NCBI RefSeq assembly: GCF_032062135.1
Contig: NC_092859.1
Span: 23,096,178-23,160,177, forward strand
Direction of reading: 5' to 3'
Origin: Pyxicephalus adspersus
Taxonomy: Eukaryota > Chordata > Amphibia > Anura > Pyxicephalidae
Length of the DNA stretch: 64,000 nucleotides
Shown here: piece by piece, positions 54,302-64,000 of the stretch
How positions within the stretch are numbered: the stretch's first letter is position 1
Layout of the letters: each line of letters starts with the position of its first letter
The notes under the pieces: model-generated
Seen by the model: the letters and a program-made list of their open reading frames with translations, nothing else
What the model was told of the DNA's origin: nothing
The model's database searches: none
Position numbers and translations under genes: made by a program

Positions 54302-55633
54302 TCACATAAAGGTCCAGCTCTTACACAAATATGTCTGCTGTTTCATTTCCCAAACGATTAACATGTGCTTTCTATGTCTTCCACTCCTAGGTTGGTTTGT
54401 AACCCAAACATGATGTGCTGAAATATGTAATGCATGCATTGTAAACAAATGGAAATACCCACGCGTAAAGACATTAGCGATCAGTTCAGCTCTGACTCGA
54501 CGTCCCTCTGCTGTGCTTTGGGAGCCAGAGGAAGGATGTTGGTGCACCTCTGGCTCGATGTCCCAGGAATCCCCATGGTGCAGGCACAGGTTGTGTAGGA
54601 TGCAGCATGCCATGATGACCCGGGCAGCTTTCCGCGGTGCGTACAGGAGCTCACCACCGGGCCGTGCCAAGCACAGAAACCGTGCTTTTAGCAGCCCGAT
54701 GGTTTGCTCCACAATCCCCCGGCTTTTTTGCAGAGCCTTGTTGTAATTATGCTCTGCTTCAGACCGGGGGTGACACACAGGTGTCATAGGCAACGGAAGC
54801 TGCCCGTATCCTTTGTCAGCTGCAAAAAGACAAACATAATATGTGTTAGTTCATGGTATAGTAAGTGTTCTGTGAATGCAGTGTAACACTAGAGTTTTTT
54901 TACAAAGGTCGCTAAGATTGCTTTTTGGTTGTTAGGAGACATTGTTACTATGGACTACCACACTGAAGTACCGTGAGCTGTGAAAGTAGTAATTAGACTA
55001 GGGCTTCCGGTAATATCTGAAAGTTAGTTCTTCCCCCATGCTCCCAATATTACACAATATTTATAAAGTATTTGCTAAATTCCATGTTAGCACAAAATAT
55101 GACATATATACAATATAGGTCATGGCCTGGCATTCTGACAATGCAAAGGGACATAGTAACATAATAGGTGTCTTTAGGATTTGACTACTCTTAGTTTTAT
55201 TACAGTAACAACATTATACATTACCTATTAACCAGCCCTCAGGCATTTCTCCAGAGATGAGTTTACGGTAGAGGGCTGTCTGACGCAGGATATAGTCATC
55301 ATGGCATGATCCTGGGAAACCTGTGCGTACACTCATGATTCTCCTGTTGGCATCACAGACTATTTGAGACAGGCGAAAACGCCTTTTGACATCCTGGTCA
55401 CGCAAAGTTTCCAGGCGGCCACGCTCTAGGAAGATGCGTGGTGCCCGGACTGTTTGCTCTTCTGGTTGTTGCTGCTGCTGTTGTTGATGCTGCTGCTCTT
55501 CTTCCAGCATAAGATATGTGCTGTTTAATGCAACAACAGCAGTAGCGTAGAGCAAATTGAAGTCCAAATTTGGCTCCATGACAACAGCAAGCAAAATCCT
55601 TGAATGGCTCACATTTAAATGAAGTGCGTGCAC
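54302..55633 (-). pseudogene. HARBI1-like transposase with one intron, internally deleted
   Basis: Exon 1 is 55633-55226/55225 and exon 2 is 54819-54302. The donor is TAATAG/GTAATG and the acceptor TTTTTGCAG/CTGAC. Joining them keeps the frame and restores WLIADKGYG, the second-Asp box of DDE_Tnp_4. The N-terminus (from Met 55633) has a hydrophobic start, a Glu/Gln-rich run (QQHQQQQQQQ) and FRLS. The reading then jumps to QIVCDANRRIMSV, FPGSCHDDYILRQTALY. The third acidic site is in SRGIVEQTIGLLKARF; the end is MACCILHNLCLHHG. The spliced product would be about 308 residues; family members are about 350. The missing middle includes the D-G-T-H box with the first catalytic Asp, so it should not be active although no stop interrupts it. 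Confidence 0.8.
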
Positions 55634-55889
55634 GCGCGTTCGTTTGCATGCATCTGTGCGTACATGCGTGTGCGCGTTTGCGCGCGTGTGTGGCGCGTGT
55701 ATCTCTAAAAATTTAGTTTCTTAGTCATTCTGGTCATGCAAATCAAAACTTGCAGAAAAAAAAAGAAAAAACGTAAAAAGAACCAAGATCAAAGGAACAA
55801 GAACAGGTAAGAATACACCATTGACTTTATTCCTCCAAAAAATGTTTTGGGTGTGTTGTCCCATAACTATTTTATTTTTTCACTGCTAG

Positions 55890-56670
55890 TTACATGGAGC
55901 CAAGGAGAATGGCCACCACCACTGCTACCACCACCACCACCACCACTGCTGCTGCTGCTGGCTCACTCTTTTCATTTGTTTTTGTGCTTTCATCACCAGA
56001 TCAACATCTACAGGAGGAGGTCGTTGATCCACTGCAGAGAAGCCTGGAGGAGAATACAGGTAATTTGATTTGTGTGTGTGTGTGTTCAGCCTTCCAAAAG
56101 CTAAGTAATAACCTTCGACCTTTCTTTAATACATCTATATATAGATAACATTTGGTAATTTTTAGGCAGATTCTGGTGCAGCCTCCCTTTGGGAATGTGT
56201 GAGCCTAATATGTCCAAAAAAATGTTACCCAATTTGGGTAAAGTTGAGTTGACCATCTCTGTAACATGTTAAGTGAATCCCAAGGCCAACAATCTCACCT
56301 ACATCAGGCGATTATTCAAAGACTGGCTTGGCAAATCCCAATAAGCCCTGATGGCTCCCCATCCAGCAGAGCAGCCAGCTCTGTTGTTCCCCCTGGCTCC
56401 ACCCAGTGCCCCTGGCCCCCTACTCAGTGCCCCTGCCCATTCACTTCGTGCCTGTTCACTCCGTGCCCCTGGCCCTCTACCCAGTGCCCCTGCGCATTTA
56501 CTCCGTGCCCCTACAAGTCCACCCCGTGCACCTGCCCGCCCACCTCCTAACATACGGGCAAACACTAGAAATGCTCTGGAGATGGGCCGCACTGAGGCCC
56601 GTGCTGTGCAGGTGCACTGTGGACAAGGCCAGGAGGTGGAGGTGAGCCGTGGCCGGGCAGGCTTCTAGAG
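55890..56670 (+). other. Plus-strand Harbinger accessory-gene remnant, low complexity
   Basis: Acceptor-like CACTGCTAG (to 55889), then ATG at 55894 with a Thr/Ala-rich run, then LQEEVVDPLQRSLEENTG, then a donor-like AG/GTAATT at 56059. Further on, 56351-56668 reads as Pro/Ala/Ser repeats built from a CCCCTGGCCC / CTCAGTGCCCCTGCC unit. This may be the remains of the opposite-strand gene of a Harbinger element, but the expected Myb-like domain is not visible. The transposase start lies 260 bp away in the other direction, so a shared bidirectional promoter is plausible. Confidence 0.35.
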
Positions 56671-57326
56671 TGGGCCGCGCCCGTGGCCGGGCTGGCCGAA
56701 CTATATAGGTGGATGCCTAGTGCCAGGTGAGAACATTCTTCACATTCTTCCTGTCGGTTTTCACTCAATTTTTTCAGGACTCCATGAGCTCGCCATTGTG
56801 GGTTTGAGTTGGTATCCTGTGTGAAGATGCTTGTTTGTAGAAATTAGCTTAATGTCTTTTTTGTGTTTGCCCAATGTCCACAGGTTAGTAACCCCCGCAC
56901 TTTGACACTTTACCTACTCGAGTTTGTTTTGATGCGGTCCAAGTATGCTCCAAATGCAGTTTGGCCATCTACTCCCCCAAAGAATGTTCCAGTACATTTG
57001 TCAAAGTGATTCTAATCAAGTCACTAAATGAACACAAATCTAGTTATATCTAGGGACCAAATATGGCACACTGCACTTCTCTGACACTTGTCTGTAACAG
57101 ATAAATTTTTTTTTTTAGGGCTAAGGGTAATATGTGTGCCATTAGAAAGAATGATATTTTAGGGGAACAGTGACTTTTAATGCAAGCTCGCCAGTGTAAG
57201 GTTGCCGGAGATGTGCGGCTCCGGCCGCGAGCTCATTCAGTTACTGATTTGCGCGACGGCTTACGATTTTGCATCGCGAATACGAATGTGCGAGCGAGCG
57301 TCCGATTTTGCTTGATGAATCAGGGC

Positions 57327-57674
57327 CTATGTTTGATGTTTTTACAAATAGACATATTTATTAAAAAAATGTATAATGTTCATTATATTTGGTATTTAGG
57401 GTATTTAAGGGCACACACTAGCTATCACCCCTTTTCTAAATTAACAGGCTTTTATGGAAGTGACATGGCCTGGAATGGGGGAAAGGGGGCATTCATCTAT
57501 TGCCCTCTCTTTTCCTGGCCATCTACATTCCATGTCTGCTTTCTTTCCAATATGTTTTGAATTTTAGGTGTAATTTGCTGCAAATTTTCCATCAGTGGCA
57601 ACCAGCAGGTGTCCCCATACACAATACAGAGCCAAATGATGAAAGAATTACATGACACAATGATACTGTACTAC
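57327..57674. other. No supported gene
   Basis: Sequence between the Harbinger right end and MITE D. It does not continue the TRIM SPRY sequence found left of the Harbinger element. Confidence 0.4.
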
Positions 57675-57858
57675 TTTAAAGAGGAACTATAATCAAAACT
57701 AAAAAAAAATCAAAAACACACTTACCTTCAATCCGGCAGGGCAATCCGATCACTCCGGGCGTGTCCGTCATCAGGTCTCGCGTCGTCCCGTCATCCGTCC
57801 CAGGGCGGGCGCCATATTCAACTTCTATACTGAGTTCTGATTTTAGGTACGCTTTAAA
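57675..57858. repeat. MITE family D copy
   Basis: Ends ACTTTAAAGAGGAACTATAA and TTAGGTACGCTTTAAAGT are inverted repeats. The CACACTTACCTTCAATCCGGC block is shared with 43490-43505. The interior is rich in CGTC and TCCGTC. Confidence 0.65.
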
Positions 57859-58665
57859 GTTTGCATTATCAGGCTGGTCAATATTGCAGAAAGGGACAGG
57901 CGATGACCTTTCTGCAATAATATGTTTTAACTGCCTGGTAGGGATAAGCAAGCGAGATTTGTAAGTTTAATCTTGTGGCGAATTGGGCCTTTCTCGCTTA
58001 CTGAACATAAGCAAGAACGGCCTTGTGATTCCCCATGAGGTCATGTTCTCGCCGAACGAACAAGGGAAAAAGCAGGGGGCAGGAATGCTCAATATTTCTG
58101 GCAAGAATAGCAGCTGGGAATAATTCATTTGCTCCCAGGATGCACAGCAAGTCCCAGCAGCCCAATCAGGAGAGATCTGAGCACAGGTATATATACAGGG
58201 AAGGAGGGAGATGTTAGTCACTCCATCTTGTGTTCTGTGTGAGGGATAGAAGCAGGGAGAGACATGGATTGTGACAGGGACAGGTTAGGAGCCTTCTGTA
58301 TATCTGTATATATACAGATATAGCATTTTTGGTGCTACCTGTTCTTATGTACCAAAGAAGCCTATTTGCTATGGAAAACTTTCTGTCCTACTACAAAAAA
58401 ATACAGATATTTCAGTGTTTGATACCTCTTGCTATTTAGCAAAGAAGACCGTTTGGTAAAAAAAAAATTCTGTCCAATTATATAAAAAAATGCACATATT
58501 TGCAGATATTTCAGTGTTTGATACATCTTGCTACCAAATGACCGTTTGGTAAAAAATAAGTTTCTGTCCTACTATTAAAAAATACAGAGATTTCAGTGTT
58601 TAATACCTATTCCTATTTACCAAAAAAAGTTTGGTACAGGTGCATTTTGCCCAAATAAGTATAAG

Positions 58666-61600
58666 ATGAGCAGTAGACGCAGCGGAAGGCGGGGCGTTGG
58701 GCGACCTGCCTCATCTGGCATGGGGCATACTCCCCGGGAGTCTGCCACTGTAGGACAGCAGCAGCAGCAAACTGTTGGAGGCAGCAGCACAAGTTGTCAC
58801 AAACAGGTCTGAGATGTGTGCGGAGTACAATCATACAGTGTCAGAGTATTGTGGACTGGGTCTCAGGGGCCTCAAGTGCAGCAGGCTCTTCTTCTGCAGC
58901 AGCAACCAGCACAGCCGTGACAGGAGCAAGGACAGGAGTTAGCGTGGCCAATGTGCCTGTACCTCCAGTTGACTCTCCCTTGTTTGAAAAACAGCCTGAG
59001 GATCTGTCAGTGTGAATTTCAGAGCAGGAGGCAGACTTTGAGACCCTTGGAGTCTGGTTAGCACTTGCTGGGCGAGGGTTCTGGATCAGTGGCTGCATTT
59101 GCAGAGGTTGGCTTGGATGAAAATGAGTATGATGATGACCATGATGTCACCTGGGAACCACGGGTGTGTGTAAGGGCTAGCAGCAGTTCCGAAACAGAGG
59201 TAGAAGAAAGGCAGCAGCAGCAGCAAAGGACTGAGGATGGAAGGGACCACCAATCTGCCTCATGTGAGTCCCAAAGAAGAGACAGAGGTGTGGGCACAAG
59301 CAGGGGAACAGTCAGAGATGATGTGACTGTGGGGAGGGTGGAGCTGGAAGAGACGCAGGGCACCCAGCAGACGCGGCAGGCAAAGAAAAAGAGCAGCAGA
59401 GTTAGGAACCTTCTGTATATCTGTATATATACAGATATTGCAGTTTTTCCATGTACCACAGAGAGGTTGAGGCACACACCTCTCCAGTGTGGTCGTTTTT
59501 TACGCTGAAAGACGATGACGGGTGCATAGCAATCTGCATCCTGTGCTACAGGCACATCCACAGAGAACAGGCCAGATCACATTTGGGTAGAACATCCCTG
59601 CTTTCCCACATCCGCAAGAACCACAAACCAAATTGGGAGCAGTACTTGCATTCTCTTGATGGACGTCATCGTCTTTTCTTACACCTAAATTGACTCCTTC
59701 TCTACCTCCAACTGTCATTGCTACTACGTCTCAGGAGGTTGGTGCCAGCCAGACATCCAGCAGCGATGAAGTATCAGCTTCTGCCTGCAGGTTTTGTGGC
59801 GTCAGACAAAGTTTGTGGCCACAAAATGGGTACTCCAGTGACCCCTTCAGCTCCCCTAGCTCCCAGTCCCTTTAGCCCACTCTACCGAAGTTCTGCACAA
59901 GGCAGCAGGCTATCAGCCCAACCAACAAAAGAGTCATCAAACTCAATTCACGTCTAGCCAAACTATTGGCCTAGCAGCTACTGCCGTATAGCATTGTGGA
60001 CTCTGATCCCTTCCGTGACCTGATGGCCTGTGCCGAGCAGTGGTGGAATATACCAAGCAGGCATTATTTTTCCTGCACAGCTGTTCCCAGTTTACATGCA
60101 CATGTAATGGAAAACCTCTTCCAGGCATTGGCATTCTCTGTGTCTAGCCAAATCCACAACACCATGGACAGCTGTACAACCAGGCACGGAGTGGGACGAT
60201 ACTTGTCCTTCACCGCTCACTGGGTGGCCTTGCATAGCTCAGTGGTCGGTAGTCTGCAAGAGTCATTACAGCACCTGGTACCCCCGCCGAGGGTTGTGGT
60301 GGAAAATCATGGGCCACCCCAGACCTCTCCCTCCTCCTGCATTCCTTCTACTGTCAACCCCTCTCTTTTCGGCACTCCTCCTGAAAGGCCAGCAGCGGAG
60401 GGCACTGTCGTTAAGCGGGCACGCCACTACAGCTTCCTCAAGCACACGCATTGCCAGGCAGTGCTGAAACTGGTGTCCTTGGGGGAGAAAAGTTACACCG
60501 CCAGAGAACTCTTGTCTGCTTTGCACAGAGAGGTTGAGGCTTGGCTGACGCAATCCCGGCTCACAACAGGCAACATAGTGTGCGACAATAGGGCCAACTT
60601 TGTGGCTGCGCTGGGTACTGCACATGGGCCACATAACACATGTGCCCTGCTTTGCGCACGTGCTGAAGCTGGTGGTGCAGAAGTTCCTCCGCACGTACCC
60701 AGGACTGTAGGACTTACTGAGACAGGCTTGCTCCATCTGCAGCCATGTATACCGATCCCCTACTACCGCAGTGCTTAGCAAGATCCAGCGCCAACAGAGA
60801 CTGCCACCACATAGACTCATTTGTGACTCTGTGACTAGATGGAACTGCACCCTGCACATCCAGCGTCTGTGTAGGCAAAAGCTAGCCATCCGCCATTACT
60901 TGGTCAGTGTGGTGCATGGAGGCAGCGGGGCCCTTGGTACAGTCACACAACTGAGCTATTTTACCAGTGACCAGTGGCTGCAGATGGAGATGCTGTGCAA
61001 GGTACTGTCCCCTTTTGAGCAGGCCACAAACATTGCGAGATAGGAGCAGTCAGGCTGGAACAATGTCATACCCATCATCTTTCTGCTTGATAATACCCTG
61101 TGTGGCCTGATGGAAAGTTGCAATGGGAGAGGAGGGGAAGAAATTACACTCTACAGAGTACAGCCAGCCTCAGGAGTAGTAAGTAGGGACACTAGCCAGC
61201 ATCAAGAGTTTCGAGAGGAGGAGGAGGAAGACGATTTTGATGATGATGATGAGGGAGACCATGTTGGGGCTTCTAGACAGGACCCATCCAACCTGCATTT
61301 GTGCTGTCACACCCCAGGCATTTTGCGGGCGATGAAACAACAGGCACTGCTGCAGCTTGAAGAGGAGGAGGTGGGTGATGAGCAAGAGGATGTTTTGGTG
61401 CCTACTGAGGGACAGGAGGAGTATGAGCCGAGGTAACCCCTCTTTCATATGTGTGTACATATGTTGCGATGCCTACAGAGGGACCCCTGCATTTGCAGCA
61501 TCAAAAACCAGGATGATTACTGGCAGGCAACCCTTCTGGATCACTGCTAAAAAGACAAAATGTCACAGTTTCTACCCAACCTGGCGCAAGCGAAAGAAAG

Positions 61601-62161
61601 GGTGACCTGCCTGAGCACAATTCTTTGCGACCGACTGTGTGAGTAGTTCCACACACCACATTCAACACAGGGAGCTCATGCGCGCACTGCCTCCACCGCA
61701 TCCCCCTGTGGTGGCGGCAGCAGCAGCAGTGGCAGCAGGCCGCACACTTCCAAAACTCTAGGCCAAGGCAAATGGGGATTTTCTGGATGCCTAGAGATGC
61801 GGCCACAAGTAAACGGATGAAGCACATGGTGCACGATTACATTGACTCTTTTCTGGCTGGTGGTGGTGTTGACGACAGCTGTTATAAGAAGGATGCCTGT
61901 CCTGACAGTAGTGACGCCATTCATTTTTGGGTCAACAGGCTTGAAATCTGCCCACAGTTGGCACAGTATGTCATCAAGCTTATTTCTTGCCCGGCATCCA
62001 GTGTTCTGTCCGCAAGAACCTTCAGTACCGCTGGTGGAGTGGTCACAGACAACCTAGCACGACTGTCACCGGTAAATGTAAATTGCCTCACCTTTTTGAA
62101 AATGAACGAAAGGTGGGTTACTAACAACTATCATACCCCCACTGCAGATGTAACTGATTGA
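58666..62161 (+). pseudogene. hAT transposase with BED zinc finger, broken
   Basis: Candidate start ATG at 58666 (MSSRRSGRRGVGRPASSG), then Gln-rich and acidic parts (59065-59400). The BED finger at 59483-59640 reads SPVWSFFTLKDDDG, CILC, RTSLLSHIRKNH (Cys-x2-Cys and His-x4-His). The hAT core at 59940-60780 has VDSDPFRDLMACAEQWWNIPSR, AHWVALHSS, ARELLSALHREVEAWL and IVCDNRANF. 60771-61043 has VTRWNCTLHI and FTSDQWLQMEMLCKVLSPFEQ. The acidic linker is at 61110-61436. The C-terminal dimerisation domain at 61930-62120 has LISCPASSVLSARTFSTAGG, VTDNLARLSPVNVNCLTFLKMNERW. Stops or frameshifts fall near 58811, 59015, 59508, 59693, 60640, 61040 and 61440. The ends and C-terminus are well kept, so the element decayed in place. 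Confidence 0.85.
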
Positions 62162-62619
62162 CGGACACAAGTACTCATTGGCCAACCAAGATGCCTCTGT
62201 GAACCCAACACTGCTCCTGTGCTGAGTCTGTAGCTGCCTATCACCAACACCCTGTCAGCTGAGCCTGCCTTGGTTGAACTTTTCGGCTAGTTATCACAAC
62301 GTCCAGGGGTGGCATTCATTGCCAGTGTCATGTTTGCCATTGTGCCAGTTAGCAATGTACTTTAAATTTCTGCTGCTTCTGGGAGGCCGACAAACTGCAG
62401 ATGAAAAACCCCAATACTGCCACACTGATAGGTACCATTGCCTTTGCCTAATTTGTCAGCTAAGTATTGTAAGTTGAGGGTCGGCATTCATGTCATCCAC
62501 TTCATGATACAAACTAGCAATATCGTCTACCTTCCTACCGCTTCTGGCACCACAGACCACAGCAACAGTGCTGGCGCACAAAACATCTTGGTTTGGCCCT
62601 TCACAAATTTCAGATATTT

Positions 62620-62912
62620 CTATTACACACTTCTGGGTGGCATTGACGATGGCACACACCCAGCTCTAGATGCCAGTTACCAATGCAGTCCCTGCTCCTT
62701 CTCAGGGCCCACCTCCTCCACCTGCTGATGCTGCCACCTGTCAGTACTCCATTCAGTAAAATTGTATACTTCTGGGTGGCATTGATGATGCACTACATCC
62801 AGCTCTAGATGCCAGTTACCAATGCGGTCCCCGCTCCATCTCAGGACCCACCACCTCATCCTGCTGCTGCCACCTGTCAGTACTCCATTCACAATAATTG
62901 TATGCACACTTC
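62620..62912 (+). repeat. hAT 3' array, two to three units
   Basis: Units of about 140-147 bp with ATTACACACTTCTGGGTGGC or GTATACTTCTGGGTGGC, CAGCTCTAGATGCCAGTTACC, CTCAGGGCCCACC and GCCACCTGTCAGTACTCCATTC. They are the reverse complement of the seven-unit array at 26150-27062. Confidence 0.8.
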
Positions 62913-62995
62913 TTCACAAAATCGGTTCCCCAAAATTTCACTGATGTTTGAGGAAATTTTCGCGAGACTGTCAGAGGCCTTCTCGCTAATCCCTA

Positions 62996-63774
62996 CTGCG
63001 TTGTCATTCCATTCTGGCATCAAATGCAGTGACATGATTCATGCCTATTTAGTTTGGTTTTGTGATTTTGCAGACTGGCTTGTTAAAAAGCACTATTGAT
63101 TAAATTATTGGGATGCTAATTGGCAAAGGATTGGCAAACTTTTTGGAAAGCCTGTTGCCATAGATAAAAAAACCTTGAAAGATAATTTTTTTCAGGTTGA
63201 ATTTAACCTACTTAAAATGTTGCGTTCACCCTCGCTAATTATATTATTTGGGAAACATGCTGCCTTTTTATTTTTTGGTGGACATACTGGCTTTATTGGT
63301 ATTTGGAAAACCTGCTGCCTATTTGATATTTGAGGGACATAGGATTTTTTTAGGGATTATTATGCAGCAATTAGTAGCGGTGCTATTTCAATGCAGCTGC
63401 AGTTCATATTTAAGATTCTTTTGGGGGCCAAAAAAAAGAATGTTGCGGGCCAGATTAGGCCCCCAGGCCAAAGTTTGACACCCCTGTGCTAGACTATTTA
63501 CACACTCCATACAGCAGAGCCTTTGAACCCATGGATTGTTCTGTGTATATATAATACTTCATGTCTATTTACTTCTGGCGTTGGACATGTGCAGTATATT
63601 CCAGTGTTGGATAGAGAAGTGCTGTGGGGGCCTTTAGCCTATTTTACATCACAAGTATTTTTCTCAGTCATCACTTTTTACTGTGTTAACCAAGTGCATT
63701 TTGTACAATGCAACATCAGCTGACTTTTTGCTAAAGGTTCATTGCTACCACACAAGTGATTACAAGAGTACAAT
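62996..63774. other. Repeat scraps without gene
   Basis: Two related short units lie at 63249-63290 and 63301-63345 (TTTGG-AAACATGCTGCC / TTTGGAAAACCTGCTGCC). At 63420-63486 the reverse complement reads AGGGGTGTCAAACTTTGGCC and then TGGCCCGCAAC, a terminus style common among vertebrate hAT MITEs. The other end was not found. Nothing coding is supported. Confidence 0.45.
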
Positions 63775-64000
63775 GCCCCTGATTCATCAATAAAATCCGC
63801 GATCGCTGGAAGCGCGAACGTACGCGAGACCAGCGAGCGCGGTTTACCAGCCGGATTCCTGCCTTCATAATAATGAGCAATAGGGGGCGCAAATCTGCCA
63901 ATTAAGGCGATTAGATTACAGCTGCGCAAATAAGGAGGATCTTTTAAGCTGTCAATCGTGAGATCATAGCAATTAAGGCGATTTGAATTCAGCTGCGAGA
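63775..64000. mobile_element. Harbinger-type MITE, running off the window
   Basis: Begins GCCCCTGATTCATCAA at 63775, identical to the ends of the copies at 23762 and 52682. Next come AAAATCCGCGATCGCTGGAAGCGCG, CCGGATTCCTGCCTTCATAATAATGAGCAAT, CGCAAATCTGCCAATTAAGGCGATTAGA and CAGCTGCG, matching the Harbinger left arm at 52695-52880. The right end lies outside the window. Confidence 0.75.

Larger units (their letters stand above)
52682..57326 (-). mobile_element. PIF/Harbinger element, end to end (4.6 kb)
   Basis: The left end GCCCCTGATTCATCAA (52682) and right end TTGATGAATCAGGGC (57326) are inverted repeats, and subterminal parts are CpG-rich on both sides. Inside are a spliced HARBI1-like transposase on the minus strand (55633-54302), a plus-strand low-complexity frame set (55890-56670) and an unassigned open frame (53786-54091). 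Known Harbinger elements carry transposase plus a Myb-like protein in opposite directions. No Myb domain was recognised here. Confidence 0.8.
57939..62995 (+). mobile_element. hAT element, longest copy (5.06 kb), both termini present
   Basis: Left terminus TAGGGATAAGC (57939) and right terminus GCTAATCCCTA (62995) pair at 10 of 11 positions. The flanking octamers are CTGCCTGG (57931-57938) and CTGCGTTG (62996-63003), equal at 6 of 8 sites, a plausible worn 8-bp hAT duplication. Inside: a leader repeated in copy 3, a transposase pseudogene with BED finger, two to three units of the 3' array (62620-62910), and a right arm with GAGGAAATTTTCGCGAGACTGTC. Compared with copies 2 and 3, about 0.3 kb between array and right end is missing. 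Confidence 0.85.

Noticed and set aside
58841..59098. Minus-strand Ala/Val/Thr-rich frame near the hAT transposase start
   Set aside because: It is the antisense of the Gln/Ala-rich N-terminal coding region, driven by GCAGCAGCA repeats.
60266..60889. 207-codon minus-strand frame over the hAT transposase
   Set aside because: It is the antisense of well-recognised hAT coding sequence on the plus strand.
25890..62995. An organised multi-gene defence or metabolic system
   Set aside because: FAM111-like and TRIM genes are both linked to antiviral roles in mammals, but here they are separate eukaryotic genes with no shared structure. No new gene system could be supported beyond transposons and these two families.

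Overview
The window is a transposon-dense vertebrate nuclear segment, most likely from a frog. The reasons are an intron-containing FAM111-type protease gene, TRIM (RING / PRY-SPRY) gene copies of the kind that is strongly multiplied in frogs, and a repeat mix of L1 and Tx1-like LINEs, Ty3/Gypsy, Tc1, hAT, PIF/Harbinger, piggyBac and palindromic MITEs. The species cannot be fixed from the sequence alone. There are three runs of N (43971-44156, 47226-48135, 50002-50265), so this is a draft assembly. No operon, tRNA, rRNA or CRISPR array was seen.

Layout. 0-0.8 kb: a short tandem repeat, then a CpG-rich promoter-like patch with a CRE and paired CCAAT boxes. 1.3-8.5 kb: MITEs, a decayed Tx1-like LINE and an L1 split by a solo LTR. 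9-12.2 kb: mostly unassigned sequence with an ISRE-like element and a good splice donor. 12.2-23.6 kb: the one apparently intact host gene, a FAM111-like serine protease. It has a short first coding exon at 12219-12272, a large final exon at 21816-23555, and a 9.5-kb intron filled with Tc1, Gypsy and L1 debris. 23.7-32.4 kb: a Harbinger-type MITE, an LTR-like fragment, a reversed hAT copy, a TRIM RING exon cut off at the hAT junction, and copy A of a TRIM-associated duplication. 32.5-43.8 kb: a 5'-truncated L1, MITEs, a 73-bp minisatellite, a piggyBac with a related element nested in it, and a Gypsy carcass. 44-52.7 kb: a TRIM PRY-SPRY coding end whose 5' part lies in the N gap, copies B and C of the TRIM duplication, and an internally deleted hAT derivative. 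52.7-57.3 kb: a complete PIF/Harbinger element. 57.9-63.0 kb: the longest hAT copy, end to end. The window finishes inside another Harbinger-type MITE.

How it fits together. The host content is a FAM111-like protease next to an eroding TRIM cluster; both families include antiviral members in mammals. The TRIM copies have been duplicated and then broken by hAT and Harbinger insertions. Several insertions can be read mechanistically. The piggyBac has a paralogous empty site at 30.2 kb. A related piggyBac-type copy sits inside it at TTAA. A solo LTR has a perfect 5-bp target duplication. The Harbinger element shares its termini with MITEs at both ends of the surrounding region. All transposases appear inactivated.
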